Shown in pieces: positions 48,361-61,704 of a stretch of 64,000 nt of DNA. The DNA is from Vespa crabro (taxonomy: Eukaryota > Arthropoda > Insecta > Hymenoptera > Vespidae): NCBI RefSeq assembly GCF_910589235.1, contig NC_060961.1, positions 6,230,001 to 6,294,000 of the forward strand. The letters are read 5' to 3'. Both the position numbers and the translations under genes were made by a program. Every line of letters starts with the position of its first letter. The first letter of the stretch is position 1. The notes under the pieces were generated by a model, which ran no database searches, was not told the DNA's origin, and saw only the letters and a program-made list of their open reading frames with translations.

Positions 48361-50066
48361 TTCAATGTAGCACACACATACACAGAATGTCGTACGGCAT
48401 CTGTAGATCAGGTACACTTTAGTCGTATTATATCAATCAGCAAAAATTACGTGGTGTTTCACGCGTGTCATTCTTCTTCGACGCACTTGTATCGAATAAT
48501 TATAAAATACTTTTACTACGTTAAACACCGTATATAGCAATTAAAAATATCTTCAAATTATAGTGCATGTTAAACATCGTGAGAATTCGATTCAACAAGA
48601 TACGTATACTCGCGTTGCTCATTAGTCGAATATATGTAGATTATTCCTCGAGATATCATTTACTTTGAACTTATTATACAAGGTAAAACAAACTTCTTTT
48701 GTTTATACCATTTATCCATTCCAATTCATTCCAAGGCACGCCGTAAAGAAGATAATATGTGGTACATATTGCAAAATTTCTAATTTTGATGTAGCATATT
48801 TCATATCTATTATGGCACCATCCACAAAGCTTCCCTTTGTGGGTTTGTTTTCTTCATTTTTTCTCTTCAGCCAAAGTAAAACACATAGATTTTATTGTAA
48901 CTATCGTTATGTTTTTATTATTCATTTGTAAATTAAATACCAGTTACAAAGGCTCTTTGTACATAACGGCCGCAATATAATGCTTTTGTTTTATATTATA
49001 TATAATATAGTATTATATCAAATAAAAATTGATTATCATTCAATTTTATCCCCATTTCAAGAGAAAAAAAGAGAGATCTCTTTACGCCGTACTTCCCTTT
49101 TCTTTTGTTTTTCTTTTTTTTTTGCCTTTTGAAAATTAAGATTACTTCGTCGAGAAAAATGCTCGTTTGTTTGGACGATAATTATAGAGAGAGAAAAAAA
49201 TGACAGAGAGAGAATTTGTTTTTGGTTGTTCGTGAATAAATATAACGGCAATAATAATAATAATATTTATATTCGTCGGGGAAAATGGCAAAATAGGAAA
49301 CGAAAAACTCTTGCACATAATTTTTTCTTACCTCCCTTAAAAATTTTCGTTATATATCAAGGAAAAATAATGACAACCAAAAATAAACCCTATAAAAGTA
49401 ATTGCATTGTCTTGCGTTTGTTTTCTTTTGTTTTTTGTATTTTTTATTTCTTTTTGTTCTTTTTTTTTTTCTTTTTTTTTTGTAACCAAAACAACATTAT
49501 CACGCTGTAACAACTTTTCGTTTTTTCTTCATTTTTTGCGAAAGCAAAGGATCATCCTGTCTCATTTTCTTTTTTCGTTCTACTATCTTACATATATAAT
49601 TTTTTTTTTTTAAATGCAATAAAAAATAAAAGCGTTGGTAAAGCGTGAACCTTTCTCTCTTTCCTCTTGATACGACTTTCCCACCTTAATTATTTTCTTT
49701 CGTTAATCGACACACTCGACAATTACGGCAGAATTCCTTAAACGGAAGTGCCTAATTAGATTAACTCCGACTAGTTTTAACGTAATGATTTTTTTCTTTA
49801 TCCTTTTGTTCGGTTGCTTGTTTATTTATTTATTATTATTATTATTATTTTTTTGTTTGTTTTTATTTATTTTATTTTTTTTGTTTTTATTTATTTTTAT
49901 TTTTTTTTTTTTTCTTAATATTTCTTTTTGTACCGCAAGTTACAATTAAGCTCCCTGTGCTCGCCGTCCCCCAGTTTCCAATTCTTCGAAGATTCATTAT
50001 TCCCACCTCAGTAAAGGAAGATCAGAAAGAGAAGAAAAAAAGATTTTTAGATCTTTCTTGGAAGAT
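46773..50066. other. Gene-free region between RCHY1 and the 3' end of Myb
   Basis: AT-rich DNA, probably containing the 3' UTRs of both genes. A long (AT)n occupies 48288-48350, and T-rich tracts lie at 49440-49490 and 49800-49930. No ORF with recognisable similarity. Confidence 0.55.
48288..48350. repeat. (AT)n microsatellite
   Basis: About 31 AT units without interruption. Confidence 0.95.
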
Positions 50067-50074
50067 CTAAAAAT
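50043..50074 (-). other. Myb: Perfect stem-loop over the Myb stop codon
   Basis: ATTTTTAGATCTT (50043-50055) and its exact reverse complement (50062-50074) flank a 6-nt loop. The Myb stop (50067-50069 on the minus strand) lies in one arm, so the mRNA can fold over its own stop codon. Function unknown. Confidence 0.6.
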
Positions 50075-50201
50075 TTAGAGACCGAGGGCGTAAAGGTAGA
50101 AAGCCGTGATTGCTAAGAAATCGACGGGCTGCGCGTGTCATTTCTAATTGATCACGCGTACGCCCGCAAGCCACCGTGGCCCACTGCGTTTCCAAATGTA
50201 A
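50067..50201 (-). CDS. Myb: Last Myb exon: MuvB (LIN9-LIN52) binding segment
   Basis: This minus-strand exon follows a TTTTTTGCAG acceptor and encodes 44 residues ending at TAG. The core TVACGRTRDQLEM and a following ARRFL resemble the C-terminal B-Myb segment VACGGTRDQL that docks on LIN9 and LIN52. It lies 540 bp downstream of exon 50743-50868, and the two together are about 2.1 kb from exon 52956-53045. It could be missed by a gene model that stops at the TAG at 52872-52874. Confidence 0.85.
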   Translation of the reverse strand, partial: LHLETQWATVACGRTRDQLEMTRAARRFLSNHGFLPLRPRSLNF

Positions 50202-50602
50202 CTGCAAAAAATTAATACAATATACCATTAATAATATACAAAGATTTACATAATATAATATTAATATATTATTAAAGTGTACAATATTTTTTATTTGGAG
50301 TTTATAAGTATTTTTCAATATCGAAACACGAAAAGAAAAAACAAGTCAATAATTCGTTGCACAGCGATTTAAAAGAGAAACATCGTTATACCAATAAGCA
50401 TGTATTTGCTTTAATGTATTTTCATTCCGTTGGATCCAAAATGGTGAATGTAAAAAAATAAAAACATTTCTTATTGTCATTTACACATTTTCGTTTGATT
50501 GCCCAATTGAAACATGTTGTGTATCTAGGAAATCGAAGTTTCAAGATCGCTGTATATTGTTGATGATAAATGGAGATGGAGATGAGGATGAGGATGAGGA
50601 TG

Positions 50603-50679
<77 letters not shown>

Positions 50680-53525
50680 AATGATGAAAACAAATCGAAG
50701 AGGAATCAGAAAAGGATTAGAACAGTAAGATGGAGAACTCACCTTGGCACGTTTAACCGGCCTCAGAGGTAGAGGGCTGAGGATACAACAGGGGCTGTCG
50801 AGCGCGTCGAACGTGATTGCCCTCTTGGCATTGGGCTTCCGTTGAACGGACAACAAGTCGTGGGAAGTCTGGAAAGGATAGACACACTAGCTACAGCCGG
50901 CGATCGAGAAATGAAATTAGAAAATGCACCTACGTAGAGATATCGTATTACAAAAAAAGAAAAAAAAGAAAAAAAAACAAAGAAAAAGGGGGAAAAGATA
51001 AAAAAAAAAGATTTCTTTTTATCAGTAACGAATAAAAGTTTATAAATAAATAGGCAGACAGATTTTCGGAGTCAGTCTAAAAAAAAAAAATAAATCACAA
51101 AACCCGTTCGTTCAACATGATTGCTTTAACAATTTTTTTTTCGAACTTCTATCTTTTTTTCCTCTCATTCGCACGCTTGTTACTCGCATTAATAAATATT
51201 ATTATATCGTGGATTGGTACGATGATATGACTAGGCCTTTTTGTGAATATTTTTTTTGTTCTTTCTTTCTTTTTTTTTTTTCACTGGTTTTAAATCGTTT
51301 CAATTCGTATAATCGTGCATAATTTTTGTATTATATTACAACATAGCCGCATACAAAGATATCTTTGGATTGTTTGTTGCGTTTGTTTGTTGGGTCATCA
51401 AGGACAGGACTGGGGTACTTTAGTACGCTAGGCCAGGCCTGTATAATAATAATAATAATATAAAAGGACGTCCCTTTAAGTTAGTACAAACATGCGGCAA
51501 ATTAACATGTTGCTAATAATATATATATACATATACATATACATATATATATTAATATATACATTATGTATATACATATACATGTACGTATATATATATT
51601 TTTTCTAATAAAGAAAGAGTCCCGAATATACATAATATATATAATATATAATATATAATATATTAAATAAATATGGGAATACTATGTATACGATCATACA
51701 AAGAACTTTGGATGTCGCTGTTTAAAAACGAAGAAGTCGCTGATCTGATTTTTGCAACGATTTTATTATCCTCTAAGTATTCTTGAGAATAGCTACTTTT
51801 TATTTTTATTCTTTTTTTTTTTTTTCAAATAAGAAATTTATCAAAGGTAACATATAATTTAATACAACTTAATTTATACAAATACAAATCTGTCACTCCC
51901 TTTCTTTTCTTTTCAATACAAATAATGAACATGATAAAAAAGAAAAAAAGAAAAACGAGCGAAACAAACAAAAAACGAAACAAGGTTGACTATGATCAGC
52001 TTTGAAAATAACGACATTGTTTAATCGATATTGAAAATTAAGAAAAAGGAAAAATCATTTATAGATACAATATTTTATATTATAATTAAGATTTAAGTAC
52101 TTTTAGGTTGGTTCTTTTTTCTTATTGTTTTTTATTTTATTTTTTTTTGTTTTGTTTTATTTTATTTCATTTTATCCTTTTTTTTTTTTTTTATTTTCTT
52201 TTTATTTTCTTAAGCAAGACCATCATATTTCGACAGCCAACGTAATCAAACAATTTAAGTGTGTTCTTTTTCCCTCAGTGTTATAACTACAAAAATTAAT
52301 AATAACTTTATAAATATTATTAGTTTATAAATATTTAACAGGGACAAAAGCAATCGCGTTATTAGAAATAAGTTAATATAAATATAACGTATGACTTTCA
52401 CGTTATGCTCGTTAGTCACTGTTATTTTTATACTTTGAAAGATAAAACTAACAAGAAGCTAATAAATCTTTGGATTGGGCGATGTTAAGCGGCACCAAAA
52501 AAAAAAAAAAAAAAAGAAAAAAAAAGAAGAAAAGAAAAAAAGAAAAAAAAAGAAAAAGAAAAAAATATATTAAAACCACTTAAATAAAACGCGAACGAAG
52601 AAACACTTGAAGGACTATGATTTCTTTCATTGGTTTTCTCGATTAAATAATAACAACAACAAACGAGAAAGAACAATTGGCATTAAATATACAAGAAAAA
52701 AAAGAAAGAGGGAGAGAGAGAGAGAGAAATAAAAAGTGATAAAGAGCAAGTAAAAAACAAAAAAAAAAAAAAAATAAAAAAAAAGAGAGTAGAAGAAGAA
52801 AGAAAAGAAAAGAAAAGAAAAGACAGGCGAAATGTTAAAAAAGGAAAAATTAAGAAGGCCGGCTAGCGTGTCTAAAGGCGATTGGTGCGGGAATAATACC
52901 AGGATAGGGCTGGTTGGGTTTGAACTTGACTTTGATTTTGGATTCGTTGCTCTACCTTCACGGGACTTGGACCTGCTGTTAAGAAACTATCTTCTAATGC
53001 CATGGACGCTGGCGAGAACAGTACTGAAGTGTCCAAACTTTTGCTCTACAAAATAAAAAGAAATGAACAAAACGAAAAATAAAAAAGACAGCATAAAGCT
53101 TATTATAATCTGATAAATGTTAAACATATATTTTTTAAATAAATCTTACTGGCGTTTCAACGACAAAACTCATGTCGGTGTTGTCATGGGGTACATTTGC
53201 CCATGCTTGACAGAGAGCTTTCCGTGCCCTTTTTCCACCAGGAGCACTGTTCTCTTTACCCCGCCGCCTTGTAGTGCAATATCCAGAATCCTGAAGGATG
53301 TTGCTCGTACTCGCGAGACTCTCGCGATCAGTTTCTTGTTTAATTATCTCAGTTAAGGCATCTAAATGGCTAGGTGTAGCAGGTAACTGTGTAGTCACGC
53401 CACTTCGTCGCTCGAGCTCAGCTAGAGCATTTTTAAAGGGCGTTGGCGTTCTTGGTGTATTACCATCTAAATATTTCAAGGAATGATTTATAAATTCAAA
53501 TAACTGACGAGTAATTTTATTATTG

Positions 53526-53579
<54 letters not shown>

Positions 53580-54973
53580 TTCGATTTTTATATAGTTTTA
53601 GATTTACCATTTTGACTTCGTCGCAAACCCGTCGGCTGTGGTGTCGTGAGAGGACCAGGGCTACCAGTTTTTGGAGTACTTGCTCGGGGCCAAGTAGATG
53701 TTTCAGGACTTAGACTATTTAAGAATTGTGAAGGACTGAATGGAAGTTGTTTTATAGGAGTAGATGGCGTGGTATTGCCATTATGCGTCTGTTGACCGGT
53801 TATTATCAAATAATCCGATTGATTCCCACTATCGGGAGTTTCCGTTCTCTGTGGTATCGTTTGAATATTTCGTCGTCTACGCAATATCGGCGGAGGACTG
53901 CTTTTCTCTCTTTCAGTTAAATGAGTCGAGGTCTCTTCCAAGTCGGGCATTGGAAGTAATCTTATCTCAGCGTTCCTTGAATCTACAGTTTCATTTTGCA
54001 GTTCCATACCGAAATATCTGTAAGAAGGAGGAGAGGTAAACAATATTTTTATACGTAACATTGAAAATAAAATAACAATTGATGAAAATAAACGACAGAA
54101 TCGCTTAACCGATTTGATGAATTATTTATTTACTTCGTAAATGGCGAAATATCTTCCGTTTTCACTCTCGAAGAAGGATCCGTTCGTCTATTAGTAGAAG
54201 AAGAGGAGGATTCGATCTCCCTTTCTTTCGTATTACTCCGTTCACCACGTTCTTGCACGGAATGAATATACGAATGTCCATTGTTCTGTTGCTCCCACAC
54301 ACCAACCCAATCTAAAGATTCCATCTTTACCGATTGTGTGGAGTTAGTATTATTCGTAGATAAAATTAAACCATTGTCGTTACTGCTAGACGCACTCTTC
54401 GTTCTTCCATTTCCAATACACATTTCTTCGTCCATTGAGATAAGATCCTTTCGCGTCGTTATAGTTTCCGACGCTTTCCTCCTACCTCTTCCTACAAATG
54501 TTCATACGATCGAATCAATTTTAACTTACACTGTTTTTATTGTAAAAAAACAAAAAAAATGATATATATCGTGAATATTGTTAGTTACCTCGAGTACCAA
54601 CGGTGCATCTTCCTTCCTCAGCTTCATACTTTCTTCTCATTGTACTATTCCAATGATTCTTAATCGCATTATCAGTTCTCCCGGGCAAAAGTTTGGCGAT
54701 CTTCGCCCATTGATTACCGACCCTACGATGTGCCTCAACTATTATCTTATCCTCCGCCTCGGTCCACGCGGTTTTCTTAATTCCCGGATTCAAATGATTA
54801 TGCCATCTTTCACGACACTGTTTGCCAATACGGCCTTTCAGATGTCGCGCGATAAGGGTCCACTTTTTAGGGCCATATCTTTCAACTAGCTCGACAACTT
54901 TTTCGTCCTCCTGGAAGAAAAAGAAAATTAAAAAAAAAAAAAAAAAAAAAAAAACTTAAAGATGAGAAATCTC

Positions 54974-55005
<32 letters not shown>

Positions 55006-56692
55006 AAAAAAAAAAGAAGAAAAAAAAAGAAAAGAAAAAAGAAAAATCTTCGTGGAAAGGAAAATCCACGATGGTCGTCGTAATCGCGACCGGTCCGACC
55101 AAGCCTGAGAAGAATTCAAAGGAATTCTCTTCTGTTAGAAGGGATAAGACAGAGAAAAGAGAGAGAGAGGGAGAGAGAGAGGGAGGGAGAGGGAGAGAGA
55201 GAGGGGGAGAGAGAGAGAGAGGAAAAAAAAGATAGAGAGGAAAACTGTGACCAGGATAAATGATCTTATGAAAGAAGAAGGAACAAAAGAATATACAAGG
55301 GAAAATTCCAAGACATCAAAGTTAAGTTATCTACTTAAGATTTATAATTTAAAATCCAAATTAAAAACAAAAAAGGCTATTACTATGTATTATAATAACA
55401 ATTGAAATGAAAATTAAAATTTTAATTAACTACTGATCTTTCAAATTTTTACTAATATTATATATATATTAGTAAATATATATATATATATATATATAGA
55501 AAGAGAAAAAGAATAAGAGAGAAAGAGAGAAAGAGATGGAGAGAGAGAGAGAGAGAGGGAGAGAGAGAGAGAGAGAAAAAAGAAGAAAAAAAGAGAAATA
55601 TAAAGAAAAGAGAAAAAGAAAACTGGGTAAAGTCTAAGAGAGAGCCAATACGAGGTCGAGGAGTCTTGGGGGAAAGAAAAGGGGCTTTGTAAGTGACCGC
55701 AAAGAAGGAAAGATGGATGAAGCGAGAGCCATGAGAGCACGTACCCACACTTTGGAATCGTTCATAAATCTAGGCAACGTTTTGCTCGACATAATATTAT
55801 ATATATATATATATATATACACCCATATGTATATACATATATTAATAAGATTGAACGTTCCCAATTATTCCTCTTTTTCTTTTACTTCTTCTTCTTCTTC
55901 TTTTTTCCTTTTATATAGATTAAAAGACATGACAATTTTGTTATTAAACGATAATATACGAATATCTTAATAATGTTATTTAAAATGAGAAACTGCATTA
56001 TCGACTGAGTCGATTCGAAGTCACTCGTTCGAATTGCCCTTGGCTGTTGCCAAGTGCATTGGCACGGGACCTGACGACGACGCAGCATCTCCGTGACCGT
56101 AGATCTTTTTTTCTTCTTGCATACCCCCCACCGAGTCTACCCGGCAAAGTTCTCGCGTAGGCGGTTGGTAACTATGTTTGTTACGTTCGTATATATGTAT
56201 ATACTGTTCTGTTACCCAGTAACGAAAGTAAGGATTCTCTGTTCTATAGAGGAACAAAAAAAAAACAAAAAAAAAAAAAAGCAATCTATTCCCCAGAGTT
56301 TTCTTCTTGTCCTTTGAAAATCTCTCATTGAGAGATTACACCATGAACGGGACTTACATCTTCGACGGAAGTGGTCTGTCACTTTTACTTTACTTTTCTT
56401 TTCTTTTCTTTTCTTTTCTTTCCTTTTCTTTTCTTTTTTCTCTCTCGCAATGAAAGAGTGAAAAAAGAAAAAAATAGAAAAAAGAAAATGATTTACGAAG
56501 CAAAAATTTTCTGTACGGAATACAGTGGAACATTTCAAATAGTTACTAAAATATCTGATTCAGTCGAAAGATTTTTCTTTGAAACAAGTTTTTAAATATA
56601 AAAGGACCAAGTTTTACTCAGTAAGAAATGTTGAAAGAGCATTGAGATAAAGTCAGGTACAGAGAGACAGGAAGAGAGAGAGAGAGAGAAAA

Positions 56693-56736
<44 letters not shown>

Positions 56737-57809
56737 TACAGAGAGAAAGAGAGGAGGGAAGGAGAAAAAGGAAATTGAAGGATGTTAAAGAGAACGGTCG
56801 AATATTTTACATTAAGAAACTGTACAGACTGTGACGAATGAATTCTTTTCCCACGTGCAGTTCCATCCTTACCTCCTTGGTCCAAGGGCCCTTGATTAAT
56901 TCCGGATTTACTACTTTCGCCCATCTTTGTTGACATTGAACGTCGCTCCGTTCGGGAAAATGAGCAGCTATATTGTCCCATCGTAATCCATTCTGTTCAG
57001 CGTTACTGACCAGCTGCTTCAACAAAGCATCCTGCGACAAAACAGACGAATTAATGGAGATTCGTATGACTGATTGTTTAATTACAAATTCAAATGGAAT
57101 CAAAAAAAGAAACGACCAAAAAAAAAAAGAGAGAAAAAGACATTTGTAATTCTTATAATTATAATTATTATAATTACTTATAATTATTATTTGTGTAAAC
57201 TTCGAAAAAAAAAAAATAGAAAAAAAAATAAAAAAAAAAAAAAAAATAATAAAATAATAAAAAAAAAAGACAGGAAAATAGAAAACTCGAAAGAGTCCCA
57301 AAATCGATGACGACAACTATCTCCCCCTCCCCTCTTCTCCCTCAATTCTCTTACCTTTACCACTCATGGCTATAATTCTCTCATAAAAGTTGTATGTGTA
57401 CATGGGCATGGTTCACGAAAGCGCGATCGATTTTCGCGTGTGCTTTCCCACGGGAAACCATATGTCGGTCGTGAGCACCGTTCTGCGAATCTTCGCACAT
57501 GTACACGCATGCGTGTACGTATGTATATATATATGTATACGCACATATATATATACCTACATATATATAAATATATAACACGTATAACATGACGGCCGTG
57601 AGAGGCGTCGAAGAACAACACGAGGGCATCTGCCCCAAGGCACGACGCAACTCGTTCAAAAACTTATGAAGGGTGGCACTCTCCTGGGCTTGGTCCTTTT
57701 TGAGGGCACGTTTCATTGTTCCGACCCCTGCCGTCCTCTTTTTAACTCGCATGAGAGTTAGCGCCATAATGATACGGCCAAAGGATCCAGAATTCGGAAT
57801 TGCCAGACA

Positions 57810-57861
<52 letters not shown>

Positions 57862-58219
57862 AGAGAAATAAAAAGATGTCCTCTTCTTACCTCTTCCTTC
57901 GTCCAACGACCCTTATTGATATGTTTCCCTTGGCCCTGAGAGTTGACGTTCGAGTTGCCAGGATTATTTTGTGATTGACTGCTGTTAACCCGAACGATAC
58001 CAGTACCATACTCGTTTTCGGAATCTTCACCACTGCTGGAATCGTAGCCGGATCGCGATCTAAAAATTCATAAGATGCGTGATCATCAGTTATACTCCTA
58101 TCTAGTTATCTGGATTTGGATAAATTTAAAATATGGGAAAGAAAAAAAAATAGGCGGGAGAGGGGCGAGGAAGAAAACAGGAAGGGACTCCTAATTATCA
58201 ACTCCAAATAAATGGAATT

Positions 58220-58257
<38 letters not shown>

Positions 58258-58891
58258 AATTAATGATCTTTCCTTCAGCAGGATATTTTATTTTATGTAA
58301 TAGTCTTCAAAAAGAAAAAAAAAATAAAGAAGAAAAAGAAATCAAGTTGGCCGAATCAAAAGCGTAAGAAGAATCAAAGTTCATTGACCCTTTTTCTTTT
58401 CTTTTCTTTTTCTTTTTTTTTTTTTTCTTTTTTTTTCTTTTAAGATAATGACAAATAAATTTGCAGAAAATTATTCTCGGTAAGGAAATCTCAGAAGGAA
58501 GGGTGGATAGGCCCATTCTTTGTCATGAGACCATTGTTGTTATCCCTTTCCCTCCTACTCTTTCGGTTCCTCAACGAAAAAGGAAAAAAAGAAGAAGAAA
58601 AATAAAAATAAAAAAAGAGTAGCTTCCAGACACCACCACCCCTAACCACATCCTGTCCGGTGTCAGCTTGTGCGGTCGTGTATTCTTTCTCTCATTGTCT
58701 TTTCCCCCTTTTTGCACGTTCTAATGGATGCACAGGATATATCTTGTCAATGGCCCTGATGCAATTTCTTAGCGCTGATTTTTATCCTTTTTAATTTTGT
58801 TTCAATTTTTCCTATCATCAAAATCGAATCACTTTGAAGACGATCGTCATAAATAAGAAATGACGATATCGTCGAACGGAGAGATATCGTT

Positions 58892-58990
<99 letters not shown>

Positions 58991-59341
58991 GTCATCGTCA
59001 TCGTCATTGTCGTCGTTGTCGTCGTTGGGGGATGACGATTACCGAAATGGATAATCATGATAAACAGGAAGAGAAAATAAAGAAAAAGACGGCCGATAAG
59101 AGAGTCCAGTGGACCATCTGCGCATCGCATATGTTTACATCACGTGCGCTCACAGTTACGTCCCGTAAATGCTATCATTGCATAACTTCCCCTTTTTAAT
59201 TCCTCATACGAGAAGCATACAAACAGCGCTTGGAACGATCTTTGAAGTTAGCAGCTGTTGAGGAAAAAGAGAGAAAAATAATTGGCAAAGACGATCGAGC
59301 TTTATCAATGACATTAATGACGATAATAATGATGATGATGG

Positions 59342-59381
<40 letters not shown>

Positions 59382-60663
59382 AATGATAATAATAATAATA
59401 ATGATGATGATATAAAACAAAAAAAAACAAAAAAAAATCAATAAAAAATGTTCCCACATACCAAACCAATGAAACCACAACTCGTTCTATTAGCTTGTAC
59501 TAAATGATTGAGTGGAACTTCTTTAAACCCGTAAGGAATTTTTTCGAAATTCTAGCAAGTTATTAGATATTCGCGATGAGGTTGGTTGTTGCCCATCGGA
59601 CGACTAGGAAGTAAAATGTTTAGAGAAAAAGAGGGGGAGACTAAGAAGTTATCGTGAATGAATCGTAAATGTATTCGAAGGCAGCAAAGGCGTGCCCCAT
59701 GTCGCGCCTTTCGGTTTGCGTTATGTAAGTAAAGAAGAATCTTTCACCTTCGTGAAACTTCAAACGGTCGCTATTATCCTTGAGCTTTGTTACTGAAGCA
59801 CGTGGCAATATCGTTAAAAACTTATTCGCTATTTTCGTTTAAAATTTCACGTAAGTAATGTAAGATTATTTGTATCTTTCTTATCAGATAAGAAAAAAAA
59901 ATATATATATATATTATATATAATACGAGTAGAATTTCTATTTGCCGATTACGTATCTTCTAGTTTTACGATTTATGAAAATTATTCGTACTCATTTATG
60001 AATAATTCAAGACGTATAAACAGAATCAGATTATAATATACGTAAGGATATGCATAACAGGAATACGCGTATTATCGAATAATTTTGTTTAGAATATGTT
60101 TACGAATAGAATTATAAATCTTTAATGCGAATAGATAACAATCGTGTATTAAAATTGACAGAAATATAACCTCAAGCAATTCGATAAATCTTTGTTAAAT
60201 TAATATAGAAATTTTTATTTCGCTACCGAATGAAAAGTTTTGAAAATTAAAATACAGAAAAAGAAAAAAAAAGGAAAAGAAAAAAGAAAAGAAAAAAAAG
60301 AAAAAAAGAAAAGAAAAAAAAAGTTTCTTTTTTATTGATATCGAAAAAATAATTTAATTATATATATATATATATTATTATATATTATTATTATTATTAT
60401 TCTTTCGTTTGAAGAAATATTACTTAACAACCTTGTACCACTTAATACAAACAGGAAGAGGAATGAACATAGTTCTCCCTATTCGTCGCGCATATTCACG
60501 GATGAAAGCTGTTAAATGTCGTTTATTTCTTCCTGTGTCTCATATATCTTCAACCATCCTTTCTTTCTAACTTCCTTGCACGTGGGTTAACAAGGGAACA
60601 GATACATATTAATGATATATCAACGATGTTATCGTTCGAGTGCACGTGTAGATACGTAAAATA

Positions 60664-60716
<53 letters not shown>

Positions 60717-61640
60717 CAGTCCCTTCATGTTTCCCATTCGAATGAATTTCAAACGATTGAATTTCCTTTTAATTAATTTTCTCGATAATTCCATTTAATC
60801 CTAATGATCTCCGGAACTTTCGAAAGAGCCAGCCTTAGAAAAAAAAGAAGAAGAAAGGGAGAAGAAAAAAAAGCCTTCATCTTAACGATAAGATAAGATC
60901 CAACAGAAACCACACGAGGAAATCCGAAATCAGCTTAATCCGTAGATCCGTTTGCCTTTCATAATTAAGAATACATTCATACATCTTGGCTATTTAAGAA
61001 GGTAAAATCATAATTAAGTTTTCTTCAAAAGATTTAATAGTCGACAGCAGGTGTCTGGTAAAGAAGGAAACAGCTGCCACTTCTCTCTTTCTCTCTCGAG
61101 TCACATTTTATATGATTTTCATGGCATTCCATTAGAATTGTCCTTTTTCTAATTCTCGAAAGGAACGAGAGTTTCTAAAGAATTATATAAATTACAAATA
61201 GATATGAAATCAAATTCAATATATACATATGTATATATATGTGTTTACAAATCCGAATTTCGTTTAGCGAATTTTCTAATACTATTTCGAAGCATCAATG
61301 TTACAAATTATTACAAATTACAATGTATTCAATTTATATCAACAAGCTTTGATTTTGAACACTAGAATGAAGAGCTGCGAGCCTATTAAAAGATTTCCAA
61401 AATTTCAATGTTAGAAAGGATCTGTAACTTTCACAAGTGTGACCTATTAGAATCTTGGAATATACTGTAGCAGGTTTTAAATAATAATATTTCAAACGTG
61501 TAATAAAGAAAGAAAAAAGAAAAAAGAAAAAAAGAATACAATAAAAATTTGCGTGTAATACATCGCAAATCTAATTCAAAAAATACCTGTCAAAAAATCA
61601 GTAATCACTTCGAGAAAACGAAATATTGTGATAATATTTT

Positions 61641-61704
<64 letters not shown>

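Noticed and set aside
50557..50772. ORF with a long poly-Asp run
   Set aside because: It is the (GAT)n microsatellite in a Myb intron read in one frame; the other frames give poly-Met and poly-Ile-type runs.
54578..54889. 103-codon plus-strand ORF
   Set aside because: Lies exactly opposite the Myb R2-R3 exon, whose protein is unmistakable.
58860..59054. Poly-Ser ORF (and poly-Met on the other strand)
   Set aside because: Product of the (ATC)n repeat, with no unique sequence of note.
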